From: CAYWTS01 sp964461265
GTDB lineage: Bacteria > Bacteroidota > Ignavibacteria > Tepidaquicellales > OLB5
Length of the DNA stretch: 27,849 bases
Assembly (NCBI GenBank): GCA_964461265.1
Contig: CAYWTS010000029.1
Location: 1-27,849 of the forward strand
Reading direction: 5' to 3'
Shown here: piece after piece, positions 16,837 through 25,383 of the stretch
Layout of the letters: the number at the start of each line of letters is the position of its first letter
Position numbering within the stretch: position 1 is the first letter of the stretch
The notes under the pieces: generated by a model
Database searches by the model: none
What the model was told of the DNA's origin: nothing
Seen by the model: only the letters and a program-made list of their open reading frames with translations
Program-made: the position numbers and the translations under genes

Positions 16837-18074
16837 TGGGGTGACCTTACATTCCGCAGCATTGCCATACCAATTAAAAAGAAAATTACAATCGATAATA
16901 CTGCATATCTCTGGTTACCGCTTAGCCACGAAACTAATCCGAATGTCAATGGACCTAATATAGTAGATGTCTTTTCGAACAGGCTGTAAAAACCGAAAAA
17001 TTCGGTTTTCTTTTCATCAGGTGTTAATACCGACATTAAGCTTCGTGATAGTGCCTGCGAAGAACCAAGAAATAAACCTGCAAATCCGCCGATAATTAAA
17101 AAAGAAGTTTTACCATTACTGAAAAAAACAATCGCAGTTAAAACAGTCCAACCAATAAGTGTCAGCATCAAAGTTTTTTTGGTCCCGGTACTATCAGCAA
17201 GCTTTCCGAAAATAAGCGAACCGATAAGTGCAGTAATCTGTACAATTACAAAGAATAGTATAAGTTCAGAAATTGTGAAGTTAAGTGTTGTTTGTGCATA
17301 AATTGCAGAGAAAAAAATTATAGTATTAACACCATCAATATAAATAAAATATGCCAGCAGGTAGTTTCTGAGATTTTTATATTTGTGTAAATGCCTAAGT
17401 GTTTCAAATACCCTGTGAAATCCGATTTTTATGAAATTAGGTTTTAATTCCGATAACTGAGTTGATGCTGGTTTTTCTTTAATGTATCTAAAGAAAGGCA
17501 GGGCAAACATTAAAAATATTATGGCACAGCATAAAAAAGTAAGCCTGGGTTCACTCTGAAAGATAAATACACTTATAAGTGCAAACAGTGAGCCAGCGTA
17601 GCCTGCAGCATAACCGAGTGATGATACTTTATTATAATTTTCTTCCTCAGTAATTTCCTTAAGGAACGCATCGTAGAATCCAAGCCCTGCCTGGAAGCCT
17701 GTATTGGCAAGTATAAACAGCAGCATGCCCTGCCATATCATTCCCTCTTTTACGAAATAAAGAAGAGCAGTTGTTACTGTACAAAGCAAAGTGAAAGCAA
17801 GCAGGTATTTCTTTTTATTGGAATAATAGTCGGCAGAGGCACCAAGCACGGGCGAGAGCACAGCTACGGTAATCATGGAAATGTTTATCGAAACTGACCA
17901 GTAGAAATCTGCGATGGGTGCATTAAATGCAACAATCTTTTTGAAATAAATTGCGTAAACAAAAGCAACAACTATTACCGCAAATGATGAGTTGGCAAAG
18001 TCGAATAACGACCAGATTATAACGTTTTTGTTAAGCCATTTTATGGGCTTAGTTTGTTGATGATTACAGTTCAA
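16812..18074 (-). CDS. MFS transporter of the UMF1/Atg22-like family
   Basis: The 420-residue protein is almost wholly hydrophobic with about 12 membrane helices. The N-terminal IIWSLFDFANSSFAVIVVAFVY is the hallmark of the UMF1/Atg22-like branch. The loop after helix 2 has SPVLGASADYYSNKKKYLL and the middle has GFQAGLGFYDAFLKEIT and SSLGYAAGYAGSL. The C-terminal half contains IFGKLADSTGTKKTL and GSSQALSRSLMS. Substrates of bacterial members are poorly known; the fungal relative exports amino acids from the vacuole. The start is TTG at 18074, since the first internal ATG (residue 57) falls in the second helix. It is the last gene of a three-gene minus-strand run, 10 bases after nusB. Confidence 0.87.
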   Translation of the reverse strand: MNCNHQQTKPIKWLNKNVIIWSLFDFANSSFAVIVVAFVYAIYFKKIVAFNAPIADFYWSVSINISMITVAVLSPVLGASADYYSNKKKYLLAFTLLCTVTTALLYFVKEGMIWQGMLLFILANTGFQAGLGFYDAFLKEITEEENYNKVSSLGYAAGYAGSLFALISVFIFQSEPRLTFLCCAIIFLMFALPFFRYIKEKPASTQLSELKPNFIKIGFHRVFETLRHLHKYKNLRNYLLAYFIYIDGVNTIIFFSAIYAQTTLNFTISELILFFVIVQITALIGSLIFGKLADSTGTKKTLMLTLIGWTVLTAIVFFSNGKTSFLIIGGFAGLFLGSSQALSRSLMSVLTPDEKKTEFFGFYSLFEKTSTILGPLTFGLVSWLSGNQRYAVLSIVIFFLIGMAMLRNVRSPQKIKPDRF

Positions 18075-18084
18075 GAATATTCGG

Positions 18085-18552
18085 TTAACTAACTGATTTT
18101 TCGGAAGATGTGATAAGCCCTTTGCCTGATTTCCTGATTTCGCCCGATTTTGTCAGCCGCAAATGAAGTGCATCTAATACACCATTGACAAACTTGCTTG
18201 AGTTCCGCGTGCTGAACTCCTTTGCAAGTTCAATTGCTTCATTTATCGAAACTTTGGGTGGTATGTCTTCAAAAAAGAAAAGTTCTGTCAAACACATCTT
18301 AATAATTATCAAATCAATAAGTGCAATACGTTCTATATCCCAGTTATCGATTGCAGAGCGTGCCAGCTCATCGAAACGTATGTCGTTTTCAATTACATGT
18401 GTAATTATCTTATGTGCAAACGCAACGTTTTCCTTATCCTTGACTTCGGTTAAAAGGTCTTTGATAACTTTTTCAATGGGGTCACCTGAAAGCTGGTACG
18501 CATACAATACCTGTAATACTTTCTCGCGGGTATGATGTCTTGAGCTTTTCAT
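18085..18552 (-). CDS. nusB: Transcription antitermination factor NusB
   Basis: The 155-residue protein matches NusB over its whole length. It starts with SSRHHTREKVLQVLYAYQLS, the conserved first helix that contacts boxA RNA, and continues with DELARSAIDNWDIERIALIDLIIIKMCLTEL and PPKVSINEAIELAKEFSTRNSSKFVNGVLDAL, the best conserved NusB block. NusB with NusE (S10) binds boxA and supports antitermination of rRNA operons. The C-terminal ~20 residues are a variable basic/serine tail. It follows the YdcF-like gene by 27 bases and precedes the transporter by 10, and it has its own promoter-like sequence. Confidence 0.95.
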   Translation of the reverse strand: MKSSRHHTREKVLQVLYAYQLSGDPIEKVIKDLLTEVKDKENVAFAHKIITHVIENDIRFDELARSAIDNWDIERIALIDLIIIKMCLTELFFFEDIPPKVSINEAIELAKEFSTRNSSKFVNGVLDALHLRLTKSGEIRKSGKGLITSSEKSVS

Positions 18553-18565
18553 ATTATAATATCTA

Positions 18566-18594
18566 CAAAATTAACATTTTTATCCTATACCAAA
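18566..18594 (-). promoter_or_regulatory. Likely Bacteroidota-type promoter of nusB
   Basis: On the minus strand TTTG (18594-18591) is followed after 17 bases by TAATTTTG (18573-18566), an exact TAnnTTTG. It overlaps the end of the upstream gene and lies 13 bases before the nusB ATG, giving a leader of only a few bases. Confidence 0.42.
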
Positions 18595-19659
18595 CAACCA
18601 GAAGAGTAATACTGCAAAGCTTTCTTTAAGGCAGTAACCGAAAGTAGATTCTGTTGATATTGGTGTATCGGAAGAAACAGTAAAGGAATTTATGAAAAAA
18701 AACTTAGCCATTTGTTTGGTTCTGAATAAATGAAAATGATCCGAAATAAATACAACACTTTTCCAGTTATTCTGTGAGTAAAGGCTGTTCTTAATAAATG
18801 ACACCTGTTCTAACGTAGAATTGGAACGGTTTTCGGTTATTATTTTCCTTTCATCAACGCCCTTTTTTATTAATTCATTCTTTGATACTTCAGCCTCGGT
18901 AAGCTCACCAGGTGAACCGCTTCCAGTAAGCACTATTACAGGAATACTTCCGTTTTTAAAAAGCTCAAAGCACTTATTTATTCTTTCTCTAAGTACAGGT
19001 GATGGCCGGTTGCCTCCCCACACTGCAGCACCTAAAACTACACCTGCATCAACTTTTTGACTGCCGGTTTCAAACTGTTGTGTATCATCATTAAAATTAT
19101 AGACAAATATTGTAACAAGTGCAGGCATGGCAATTATTATAGTAATGGTGATCCATAATGCACGGAAAAAGTACAGCTTCTTTAAAGCTGAAAATGATAC
19201 AACCGTTAAAGAAACCGTTAGATAGATATGAAGCAGTGTAAAGACTGAAAGTCCAACAGTCTGTGTGCCTTTTACGTTTAACTGAAGGATACCGCCTGAA
19301 ATTTCATTATTCTTACCTGATGTAATTAATAAAGAGAATAGAAGCAGAAATATCAATATCACGGTTAAAAATACAAGAAAATTTATTGACAGCGAATTAA
19401 CAATACGTATATTCAGAAATAAGTTTATAATGGCAATAACAGAGATGATAAATATAGAAACCCATATTATATTTCCAATAAAGAAAGGATCGTAATTTTC
19501 CGTGACATATTTTAAAAACTGGATTTTAAAAACAGACTCTCCGGGGTAATTATGAGTATATTTGTAAACTGTCATTAATAAAAAAGTGGCTAGTTCGAAC
19601 AAAAACAGTCCGCCTAATAAGGTTAATCTAAGTGAAGGTAATTGTTTTTGAGAACGCAA
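18580..19659 (-). CDS. Membrane protein with YdcF/SanA-like DUF218 domain
   Basis: The 359-residue product has five predicted membrane helices (about residues 11-32, 60-84, 91-113, 134-158, 166-188) followed by a DUF218 domain at about 203-345. The domain shows VDAGVVLGAAVWGG, SPVLRERINKCFELFKNG, VIVLTGSGS, EAEVSKNELIKKGV and the ENRSNSTLEQ motif. DUF218 proteins such as YdcF, SanA and ElyC are linked to envelope integrity and lipid-carrier metabolism, and their exact reaction is not settled. The start is TTG at 19659: a stop lies in frame 10 bases upstream and the first ATG (residue 29) is within helix 1. It is the first gene of the minus-strand group with nusB and the transporter. Confidence 0.82.
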   Translation of the reverse strand: MRSQKQLPSLRLTLLGGLFLFELATFLLMTVYKYTHNYPGESVFKIQFLKYVTENYDPFFIGNIIWVSIFIISVIAIINLFLNIRIVNSLSINFLVFLTVILIFLLLFSLLITSGKNNEISGGILQLNVKGTQTVGLSVFTLLHIYLTVSLTVVSFSALKKLYFFRALWITITIIIAMPALVTIFVYNFNDDTQQFETGSQKVDAGVVLGAAVWGGNRPSPVLRERINKCFELFKNGSIPVIVLTGSGSPGELTEAEVSKNELIKKGVDERKIITENRSNSTLEQVSFIKNSLYSQNNWKSVVFISDHFHLFRTKQMAKFFFINSFTVSSDTPISTESTFGYCLKESFAVLLFWLFGIG

Positions 19660-20038
19660 GACGGTTATTTAAAAAACACTTTTTTCATTGGATTTATCCT
19701 AAATTGCCAAAAAACATTATTAGATGAAAGAAAGAAATTTATCTGAAGTATTTTTTAGGGTATTAATGTATGATTTATTAATAAAAAAAAGCGTTTTTGA
19801 TCAGCTTTTCTATAATACTTATCAATCATGTCCAAAAATATTTAAAAGTGTGCAAGTAAAATTTTTGTTAAAGTTTACAAAAAGTTTGCCCAAAAAATAT
19901 CCCGCAAAGTTGACTACTGCTATAGGCAGGCAAAAGACACAAAGAATACAGAGAAAATAAGTTAATTACCTGTAAAAATAGAATTGTGATATTATTACAA
20001 TAAACTTAAATTTGCCAAAGACATAACTACGTTTAAGG
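19660..20038. other. Divergent intergenic region without a supported gene
   Basis: This 379-base spacer separates the minus-strand YdcF-nusB group from the restriction locus. A 78-codon plus-strand frame (19724-19960) has no family resemblance, no ribosome binding site and a lysine-rich low-complexity composition, so it is not called. The only structure seen is the promoter-like sequence at 19983-20014. Confidence 0.6.
19983..20014 (+). promoter_or_regulatory. Likely promoter of the type I restriction operon
   Basis: ATTG (19983-19986) is followed after 20 bases by TAAATTTG (20007-20014), an exact TAnnTTTG. Transcription would start near 20021, leaving a leader of about 18 bases before the hsdR ATG at 20039. 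Confidence 0.42.
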
Positions 20039-22795
20039 ATGCCGGAGAGGATTAACGAACAGGAAACAAGGTCTACATTTATTGACCCGCAGCTAAGAAA
20101 TGCAGGATGGAATACTTATGACCATTCGCAAGTGGGCATGGAAATTCCTGTACTGAATTATGATAAAACTTTAATAAATGGTTTTACCGATTATACGCTT
20201 TACCGTGATAACGGTGAAGTGCTTGCTGTTGTAGAAGCAAAAAGAACCAGCCGTGACCCGAGAGTCGGGTTAAAACAAGCTTCCGATTATGCTGACGAAA
20301 TACAAACCAAACAAACATTCCGACCGTACATATTTTTAACAAACGGTGATGATATATTTTTCTGGGACAGCGAACACGCAGCAGAAAGGCATGTTGCAGG
20401 TTTCTTTTCACGTGAGAATCTGGAAAGGTTATTATACTTAAAACAAAATAAAATTCCGTTAAACGAAATCACCATTAACGAAAATATTATAAACCGTTCT
20501 TATCAGGTGGAGGCTGTCAGAAGAATTTCTGAAACTATAGAAACAAAGAAGAAACGGAAAGCTCTTTTAGTAATGGCTACAGGAACAGGAAAAACGCGTA
20601 CTATTATGGCTTTGATCGATGTTTTTATACGTGCTAGGCAGGCACAAAAGGTTTTGTTCCTTGCCGATAGGGATACACTGGTTGACCAAGCAATGTCGAA
20701 AGGATTTAAGATTTACCTGCCGAATGAATCGAATACAAGAATCAGAACCTATGCCTTAAATAAAAACGTTCGTCTTTTTGTTTCAACTCTTCAAACGCTT
20801 GATATATGTTACTCAAAATTTACGCCTGCTGATTTTGACCTTATAATATCTGATGAATGCCACCGCTCAATATATAACAAGTTTACTGATGTGCTTGCGT
20901 ATTTTGATGCTGTAGAGATAGGATTAACAGCAACGCCTGCAAATTTTATTGACCGCGATACTTTTAAGTTTTTTGAATGTGAAGGTATGTCGCCTACGTT
21001 TCTTTATGATTATGATACTGCTGTTAAAGAAAATTACCTTGCCGATTTTAACGTTTACTCGGCACAAACCAAATTCCAAAGGAAAGGGATAAAGTTTTTA
21101 GAATTAACGGAAGAAGAACAAAATACTCTGATTGAACGCGGGCTTAACCCCGAAGATATTAATTTTGAAGGCACCGACCTTGAACGTAAAGTTACCAACA
21201 GCGATACTTTACGCAAGCAATGGGAAGAATTCATGGAAGTTTGTTACAAGGATGTAAGCGGGCAGCAGCCGGCAAAATCGATTGTGTTTGCAGTAACTCA
21301 TAAACATGCTTTAAGACTTAAAGAAAACTTCGATATAATGTACCCTGAGTTCGAAGGCAAACTGGTGCAGGTTATCGATTCTAAAATGGAGCGGGCTAAA
21401 GAAATGCTTGAGGAGTTTACAAAGAACGATATGCCCCGCATTGCAATTTCTGTCGATATGCTTGATACAGGTTTTGATTTCCCTGAAGTAATGAACCTTG
21501 CATTCTGGAAGCCTGTAAACTCACAAATAAAATTCTGGCAGATGATTGGACGCGGCACACGCCACCAAACAACATGTGAAAAGCTGGAATGGCTGCCAAA
21601 TTTCCGTAAAGATGATTTCTTAATTGTCGATTTCTGGGAGAACTTCGAGCATTTTAACATGATGCCTAAGGATGAAGAGAAAACATCACAGCAGCCGGTT
21701 CTTGTTACTAATTTTAACATTAGGTTAAATAAGCTTAGACATTTTCTTAACCAGCAGCAATCCGATGATGCAAACAGAATTAAACATGATTTGCGTAATG
21801 ATATTTTAAAAATCCCGCTCAACTCATATACAGTGAGGCGGAGCTTTAACGAAGTACGCGAAGCATGGGAAAATGATTTCTGGACATATATAACACCCGA
21901 TAAGCTTGATTTTTTACGACTGAAAGTTGCACCGCTTTTAAGGTTTGCACGAAACGTGAATCCCGCCGAAGCTTTTTTTACAAGCAAAATGGAACGGCTT
22001 GGCTTAAATGTGCTTGAGAAGAAAGATAATGAAAAAGTTCTGGAATCTATAAAAGAAGACGTTTCACTGCTGCCTACGACTATGGATGTTGTAAAAGAAC
22101 ATGAACAGCTTATCAGTGACATTTTAACAAATGCTTTTGCAAAAAACCTTACACTTGAGGGTATTGCTGATGCCCGTGATAAGCTTGCACCTGTTATGAA
22201 ATATAAACAGGAAAAACCCTCACTGATTATAGAGCTTGGGCTTGATGATATAATTGAAGCACGTAAATGGGTAGTTATTAGAGAAGGAAACCAGAAGATA
22301 TACATTGAAGATTACCGCAAACGCGTTGAGGAGAAAATATTAAAAATTGCGAATGAGCACCCTGTACTTAAAAAGCTTAAAGCAGGTGAAGAAGTAAGCC
22401 CCGAAGACCTGCTCTCACTTGAGGCAACTTTGATAACCGAGTTTACAACAGGCGAGATTGAGCTAAATGAAGATAATATGCTTAAAGCTTTTGGCGTAAA
22501 GCCCGGAAGCTTTATAGATTTTATTAAGCATATGCTTAATATAGAAAACCTGCCCTCTTACAGCGATATTGTGCAAAAAGCTTTTGACGCATTTATATTA
22601 AATCATAATTACAATGCAGACCAGTCACGTTTTTTACGTGCAGTGCAAACCGTATTTATGCAGAGAAAGAAAATTGAAGAAGCCGATTTGTACGATGTGC
22701 CGTTTACACAATTTGGCTTAAATGCAGTTGAAAAGTTTTTTACCGAAGAAGATATAAAAGATATAATACAATTAACTAAAAAATTAGCAGCGTAA
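20039..22795 (+). CDS. hsdR: Type I restriction enzyme, R subunit
   Basis: The 918-residue subunit cleaves and translocates DNA in the HsdR2M2S complex. The N-terminal nuclease shows a PD-(D/E)XK pattern: D51 in GFTDYTLY, E66 and K68 in VVEAKR, and Q80 in LKQASDYA. The helicase part has Walker A ATGTGKT (180-186), DECH (272-275), TATP (297-300) and the motif VI-like QMIGRGTR from residue 501. The C-terminal third (about 740-918) resembles the EcoEI-type R C-terminal domain. All catalytic residues looked for are present, so it seems intact. It is the first gene of the locus and is followed after three bases by a non-canonical PD-(D/E)XK-like gene. Confidence 0.94.
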   Translation: MPERINEQETRSTFIDPQLRNAGWNTYDHSQVGMEIPVLNYDKTLINGFTDYTLYRDNGEVLAVVEAKRTSRDPRVGLKQASDYADEIQTKQTFRPYIFLTNGDDIFFWDSEHAAERHVAGFFSRENLERLLYLKQNKIPLNEITINENIINRSYQVEAVRRISETIETKKKRKALLVMATGTGKTRTIMALIDVFIRARQAQKVLFLADRDTLVDQAMSKGFKIYLPNESNTRIRTYALNKNVRLFVSTLQTLDICYSKFTPADFDLIISDECHRSIYNKFTDVLAYFDAVEIGLTATPANFIDRDTFKFFECEGMSPTFLYDYDTAVKENYLADFNVYSAQTKFQRKGIKFLELTEEEQNTLIERGLNPEDINFEGTDLERKVTNSDTLRKQWEEFMEVCYKDVSGQQPAKSIVFAVTHKHALRLKENFDIMYPEFEGKLVQVIDSKMERAKEMLEEFTKNDMPRIAISVDMLDTGFDFPEVMNLAFWKPVNSQIKFWQMIGRGTRHQTTCEKLEWLPNFRKDDFLIVDFWENFEHFNMMPKDEEKTSQQPVLVTNFNIRLNKLRHFLNQQQSDDANRIKHDLRNDILKIPLNSYTVRRSFNEVREAWENDFWTYITPDKLDFLRLKVAPLLRFARNVNPAEAFFTSKMERLGLNVLEKKDNEKVLESIKEDVSLLPTTMDVVKEHEQLISDILTNAFAKNLTLEGIADARDKLAPVMKYKQEKPSLIIELGLDDIIEARKWVVIREGNQKIYIEDYRKRVEEKILKIANEHPVLKKLKAGEEVSPEDLLSLEATLITEFTTGEIELNEDNMLKAFGVKPGSFIDFIKHMLNIENLPSYSDIVQKAFDAFILNHNYNADQSRFLRAVQTVFMQRKKIEEADLYDVPFTQFGLNAVEKFFTEEDIKDIIQLTKKLAA

Positions 22796-22798
22796 ATA

Positions 22799-23830
22799 AT
22801 GGATTGGTTTATCGAATTAAAAAAGAAAAGAGACAAGTCAATTAATCAAAATGAAGATTATCTTTCAATTGTATTTGCGGGAATAATACAAACAGAACAA
22901 AAATTAACGAAATATATACTAAATTATCTCTTTAGACAATCAAAGTATAAATTTGAAAATCCAAAATTTGAAGTTCAAAAAATAATTGATAATGGAAGGG
23001 CAGATATATTTATTTCTGACAATAATAAAACATTTGGAGGTATAATTGAATGTAAACTAGAGGCTAGCTATGAACTTGGCCAACTTAAAAAATATGATGA
23101 ATATTTAAAAAAGAACTACAAAAAATGTCAGGTCGTGTACTTAGGTATAGTAAAACCTGATAACGAAGAATATGAAAGATTTGATTGGTTTGAAGTTTAT
23201 AAACTTATGGAGGATTATTTAGAAAAAGAAAAAATAAATAATGAAATACTTCGCTATATTTTTGAAGAGTATAAAAAATTATTAAGAAATTTGAAAATAC
23301 TAATTGATCCAATTAATTTAGCCCAAATAATTAAATCACAAAAAATAGGTAATTATAATGTCCCTATTGAACTTGGGAAAATAACAAAGTGTATATATTA
23401 CCACCTTGTTAACATAAAACAGAAATTAATTATTAACAACAAAACGAAAAATAATATACTTACACCTAATGGTAGAGAAGATTGGTTTGAGATTACTTTA
23501 GATAACATTAACAATACTAACATAGTTTTAAGACTATTTCTTGGTTATAAATATCCTGAAAAACGCGGACTTTTAAATATTTTAATTTACATAACAAATT
23601 ATCCTGAAAATATTAAGGATATTTTAGTGAAAAATAATTTTATAGAAAATGATAAGTTAATTAATGAAATAGGTGGAGTAGGAAATGGCAGATGCAAATT
23701 AAAAATTATTGAGAAAAGCAATATATTTTGGAAATTAGATCTAAAAGGACAAGAAAATTATATTTTTAATGAAATTATTAATAATTATTACTTACTAAAA
23801 AATTTAATATGCTCACAGACCCACAATTAA
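22799..23830 (+). CDS. PD-(D/E)XK nuclease-like protein inside the restriction operon
   Basis: No named gene is recognised. The 343-residue product has a PD-(D/E)XK-like core in its first third: an early acidic helix (NEDYLSIVFAGII, E19), GRADIFI with D69, GGIIECKLEAS with E84 and K86, and LGQLKKYDEYL with Q95. The rest (about 120-343) is a lysine/asparagine/isoleucine-rich region without a clear motif, including ENYIFNEIINNYY at the end. It starts three bases after hsdR and overlaps hsdM by 22 bases, so it is built into the operon. Its DNA is clearly more AT-rich than hsdR or hsdM, suggesting separate acquisition. It could be a second nuclease, a modifier of the restriction complex or an independent defence gene; none of these is shown by the sequence. 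Confidence 0.75.
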   Translation: MDWFIELKKKRDKSINQNEDYLSIVFAGIIQTEQKLTKYILNYLFRQSKYKFENPKFEVQKIIDNGRADIFISDNNKTFGGIIECKLEASYELGQLKKYDEYLKKNYKKCQVVYLGIVKPDNEEYERFDWFEVYKLMEDYLEKEKINNEILRYIFEEYKKLLRNLKILIDPINLAQIIKSQKIGNYNVPIELGKITKCIYYHLVNIKQKLIINNKTKNNILTPNGREDWFEITLDNINNTNIVLRLFLGYKYPEKRGLLNILIYITNYPENIKDILVKNNFIENDKLINEIGGVGNGRCKLKIIEKSNIFWKLDLKGQENYIFNEIINNYYLLKNLICSQTHN

Positions 23831-25368
23831 AATCTAAAGTTGATGCCCTATGGGACAGGTTCTGGTCGGGCGGGATTGCTAATCCCTTACCCGCTATTGA
23901 GCAGATGTCTTATCTTATTTTTCTTAAACGGCTTGAGGATAAAGACAATGCAAACAAAAAAACTGCTGAAAAAAGGAAAACTGATTTTGTTTCGGTTTTC
24001 AGTAAGCCTGTTGGCGGATTAAGTAAAAAAGAAACCGAAAAATGCAGGTGGAGTTTCTGGAGCCAGTTACCGGGTGCAGAAATGCTTGATTTTGTGCGTG
24101 ATACCGTTTTCCGCTTCCTGCGTTCGCTTGGCAGTGAAACAAGCTCATTCACACAATACATGCAGGATGCTGTGTTTATAATTCCAAAGCCCTCCTTACT
24201 GCAGGAAGCTGTAAAGATTATAGATGAAATGCACATTAGCGAGCAAAATGCAGACGTTCAGGGTGATTTGTATGAGTATTTATTGATGAACCTCACGACA
24301 GCGGGTAAAAACGGGCAGTTCCGAACACCAAGGCATATAATCAGAATGATGGTTAAGCTGGTTGACCCGAAAATCGGTGAAACCATCTGTGACCCTGCCG
24401 CAGGTACAGGCGGTTTTCTTGTTAACGCTTATGAACATATACTTGAAGCAAATACAAGCCCCGCTATACTTGAGTATGATGAAGAAGGCAAGCCGCATCA
24501 TTTAATAGGCGATATGATTGCCGATAAGAAGCTAATCGGGTTTTTAAAAGGTCCTGCATTAACAGGTTACGATTTTGATACAACCATGACACGCATTGGT
24601 GCAATGAACCTTATGCTTCACGGAATAGATAACCCCAATTTTAAATACAGCGATACGTTAACCAAAGCATTTAACGAAAAGAGCCGTTATGATGTAATGC
24701 TTGCAAATCCGCCTTTTAAGGGGTCGATAGATAAAAGCGATATTAACGAACGCTTTATAGTTAAAACCACTAAAACAGAGCTTTTATTTCTTGAGCTTAT
24801 TTATGACATGCTTGTAATGGGCGGCAGGGCAGCGGTTATTGTGCCGGATGGCGTTTTATTCGGCTCAAGCAATGCGCATAAATCGGTCAGGAAAATTTTA
24901 ATTGAAAAGTGCAAGCTTGAGGGAGTAATCTCTATGCCTTCGGGTGTGTTTAAACCGTATGCGGGCGTCTCGACTGCTGTATTAATTTTTCAAAAAGGTG
25001 CTAAAACAGATAACATATGGTTTTACGATATGCTGGCAGACGGTTTTTCGCTTGATGATAAGCGTGATAAAGTTGACCAAAACGATATACCTGATATAAT
25101 AGAGAAATGGCATAACAGAATTCCCCCTTATAAAGCATGCACTGAGCGTAGTCGAAGTGGGGGTAAGGGGGATGAAAGAAAAGCAAAATGTTTTTTTGTC
25201 CCGTTAAAAGAGATAATTGAAAATAATTATGACTTAAGCATAAACAGGTATAAAGAAATTGATTATGAAGAAGTGAAGTATGAAAAACCGGGAGTAATAC
25301 TGGAAAAAGTTCAGGAAATTGAAAAGGAAATATTGAAAGGGATTTCAAGTTTAGAAAAATTTAATTAA
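23809..25368 (+). CDS. hsdM: Type I restriction enzyme, M subunit (N6-adenine methyltransferase)
   Basis: The 519-residue subunit methylates adenine in the target site with HsdS. The N-terminal HsdM helical domain (about 5-150) includes IEQMSYLIFLKRLED. The catalytic domain has GKNGQFRTPRHI (166-177), the AdoMet motif I DPAAGTGGF (195-203) and the catalytic NPPF (300-303). The C-terminus ends in YEEVKYEKPG and a coiled tail. Residues 438-455 (ACTERSRSGG region) coincide with a palindromic DNA insertion that keeps the frame. The gene overlaps the upstream nuclease-like gene by 22 bases and is followed 15 bases later by fic rather than hsdS. Confidence 0.94.
   Translation: MLTDPQLKSKVDALWDRFWSGGIANPLPAIEQMSYLIFLKRLEDKDNANKKTAEKRKTDFVSVFSKPVGGLSKKETEKCRWSFWSQLPGAEMLDFVRDTVFRFLRSLGSETSSFTQYMQDAVFIIPKPSLLQEAVKIIDEMHISEQNADVQGDLYEYLLMNLTTAGKNGQFRTPRHIIRMMVKLVDPKIGETICDPAAGTGGFLVNAYEHILEANTSPAILEYDEEGKPHHLIGDMIADKKLIGFLKGPALTGYDFDTTMTRIGAMNLMLHGIDNPNFKYSDTLTKAFNEKSRYDVMLANPPFKGSIDKSDINERFIVKTTKTELLFLELIYDMLVMGGRAAVIVPDGVLFGSSNAHKSVRKILIEKCKLEGVISMPSGVFKPYAGVSTAVLIFQKGAKTDNIWFYDMLADGFSLDDKRDKVDQNDIPDIIEKWHNRIPPYKACTERSRSGGKGDERKAKCFFVPLKEIIENNYDLSINRYKEIDYEEVKYEKPGVILEKVQEIEKEILKGISSLEKFN
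25122..25172. repeat. In-frame palindromic insertion within hsdM
   Basis: Inverted ends TCCCCCTTA (25122-25130) and TAAGGGGGA (25164-25172) flank CACTGAGCGTAGTCGAAGTG (25140-25159), itself bounded by CACT/AGTG. The 51 bases are 17 codons and encode an unusual basic stretch with ACTERSRSGG between two conserved parts of HsdM. The core word is familiar as a dispersed element in Bacteroidota genomes (recalled, not checked). Confidence 0.6.
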
Positions 25369-25383
25369 CTATTCGTATTCTTA

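Noticed and set aside
19724..19960. 78-codon plus-strand frame before hsdR
   Set aside because: No family resemblance, no ribosome binding site, lysine-rich low-complexity composition.
21298..22305. Long minus-strand open frame of 335 codons
   Set aside because: It lies wholly antisense to hsdR, is serine-rich and shows no domain; it is a by-product of hsdR codon use.
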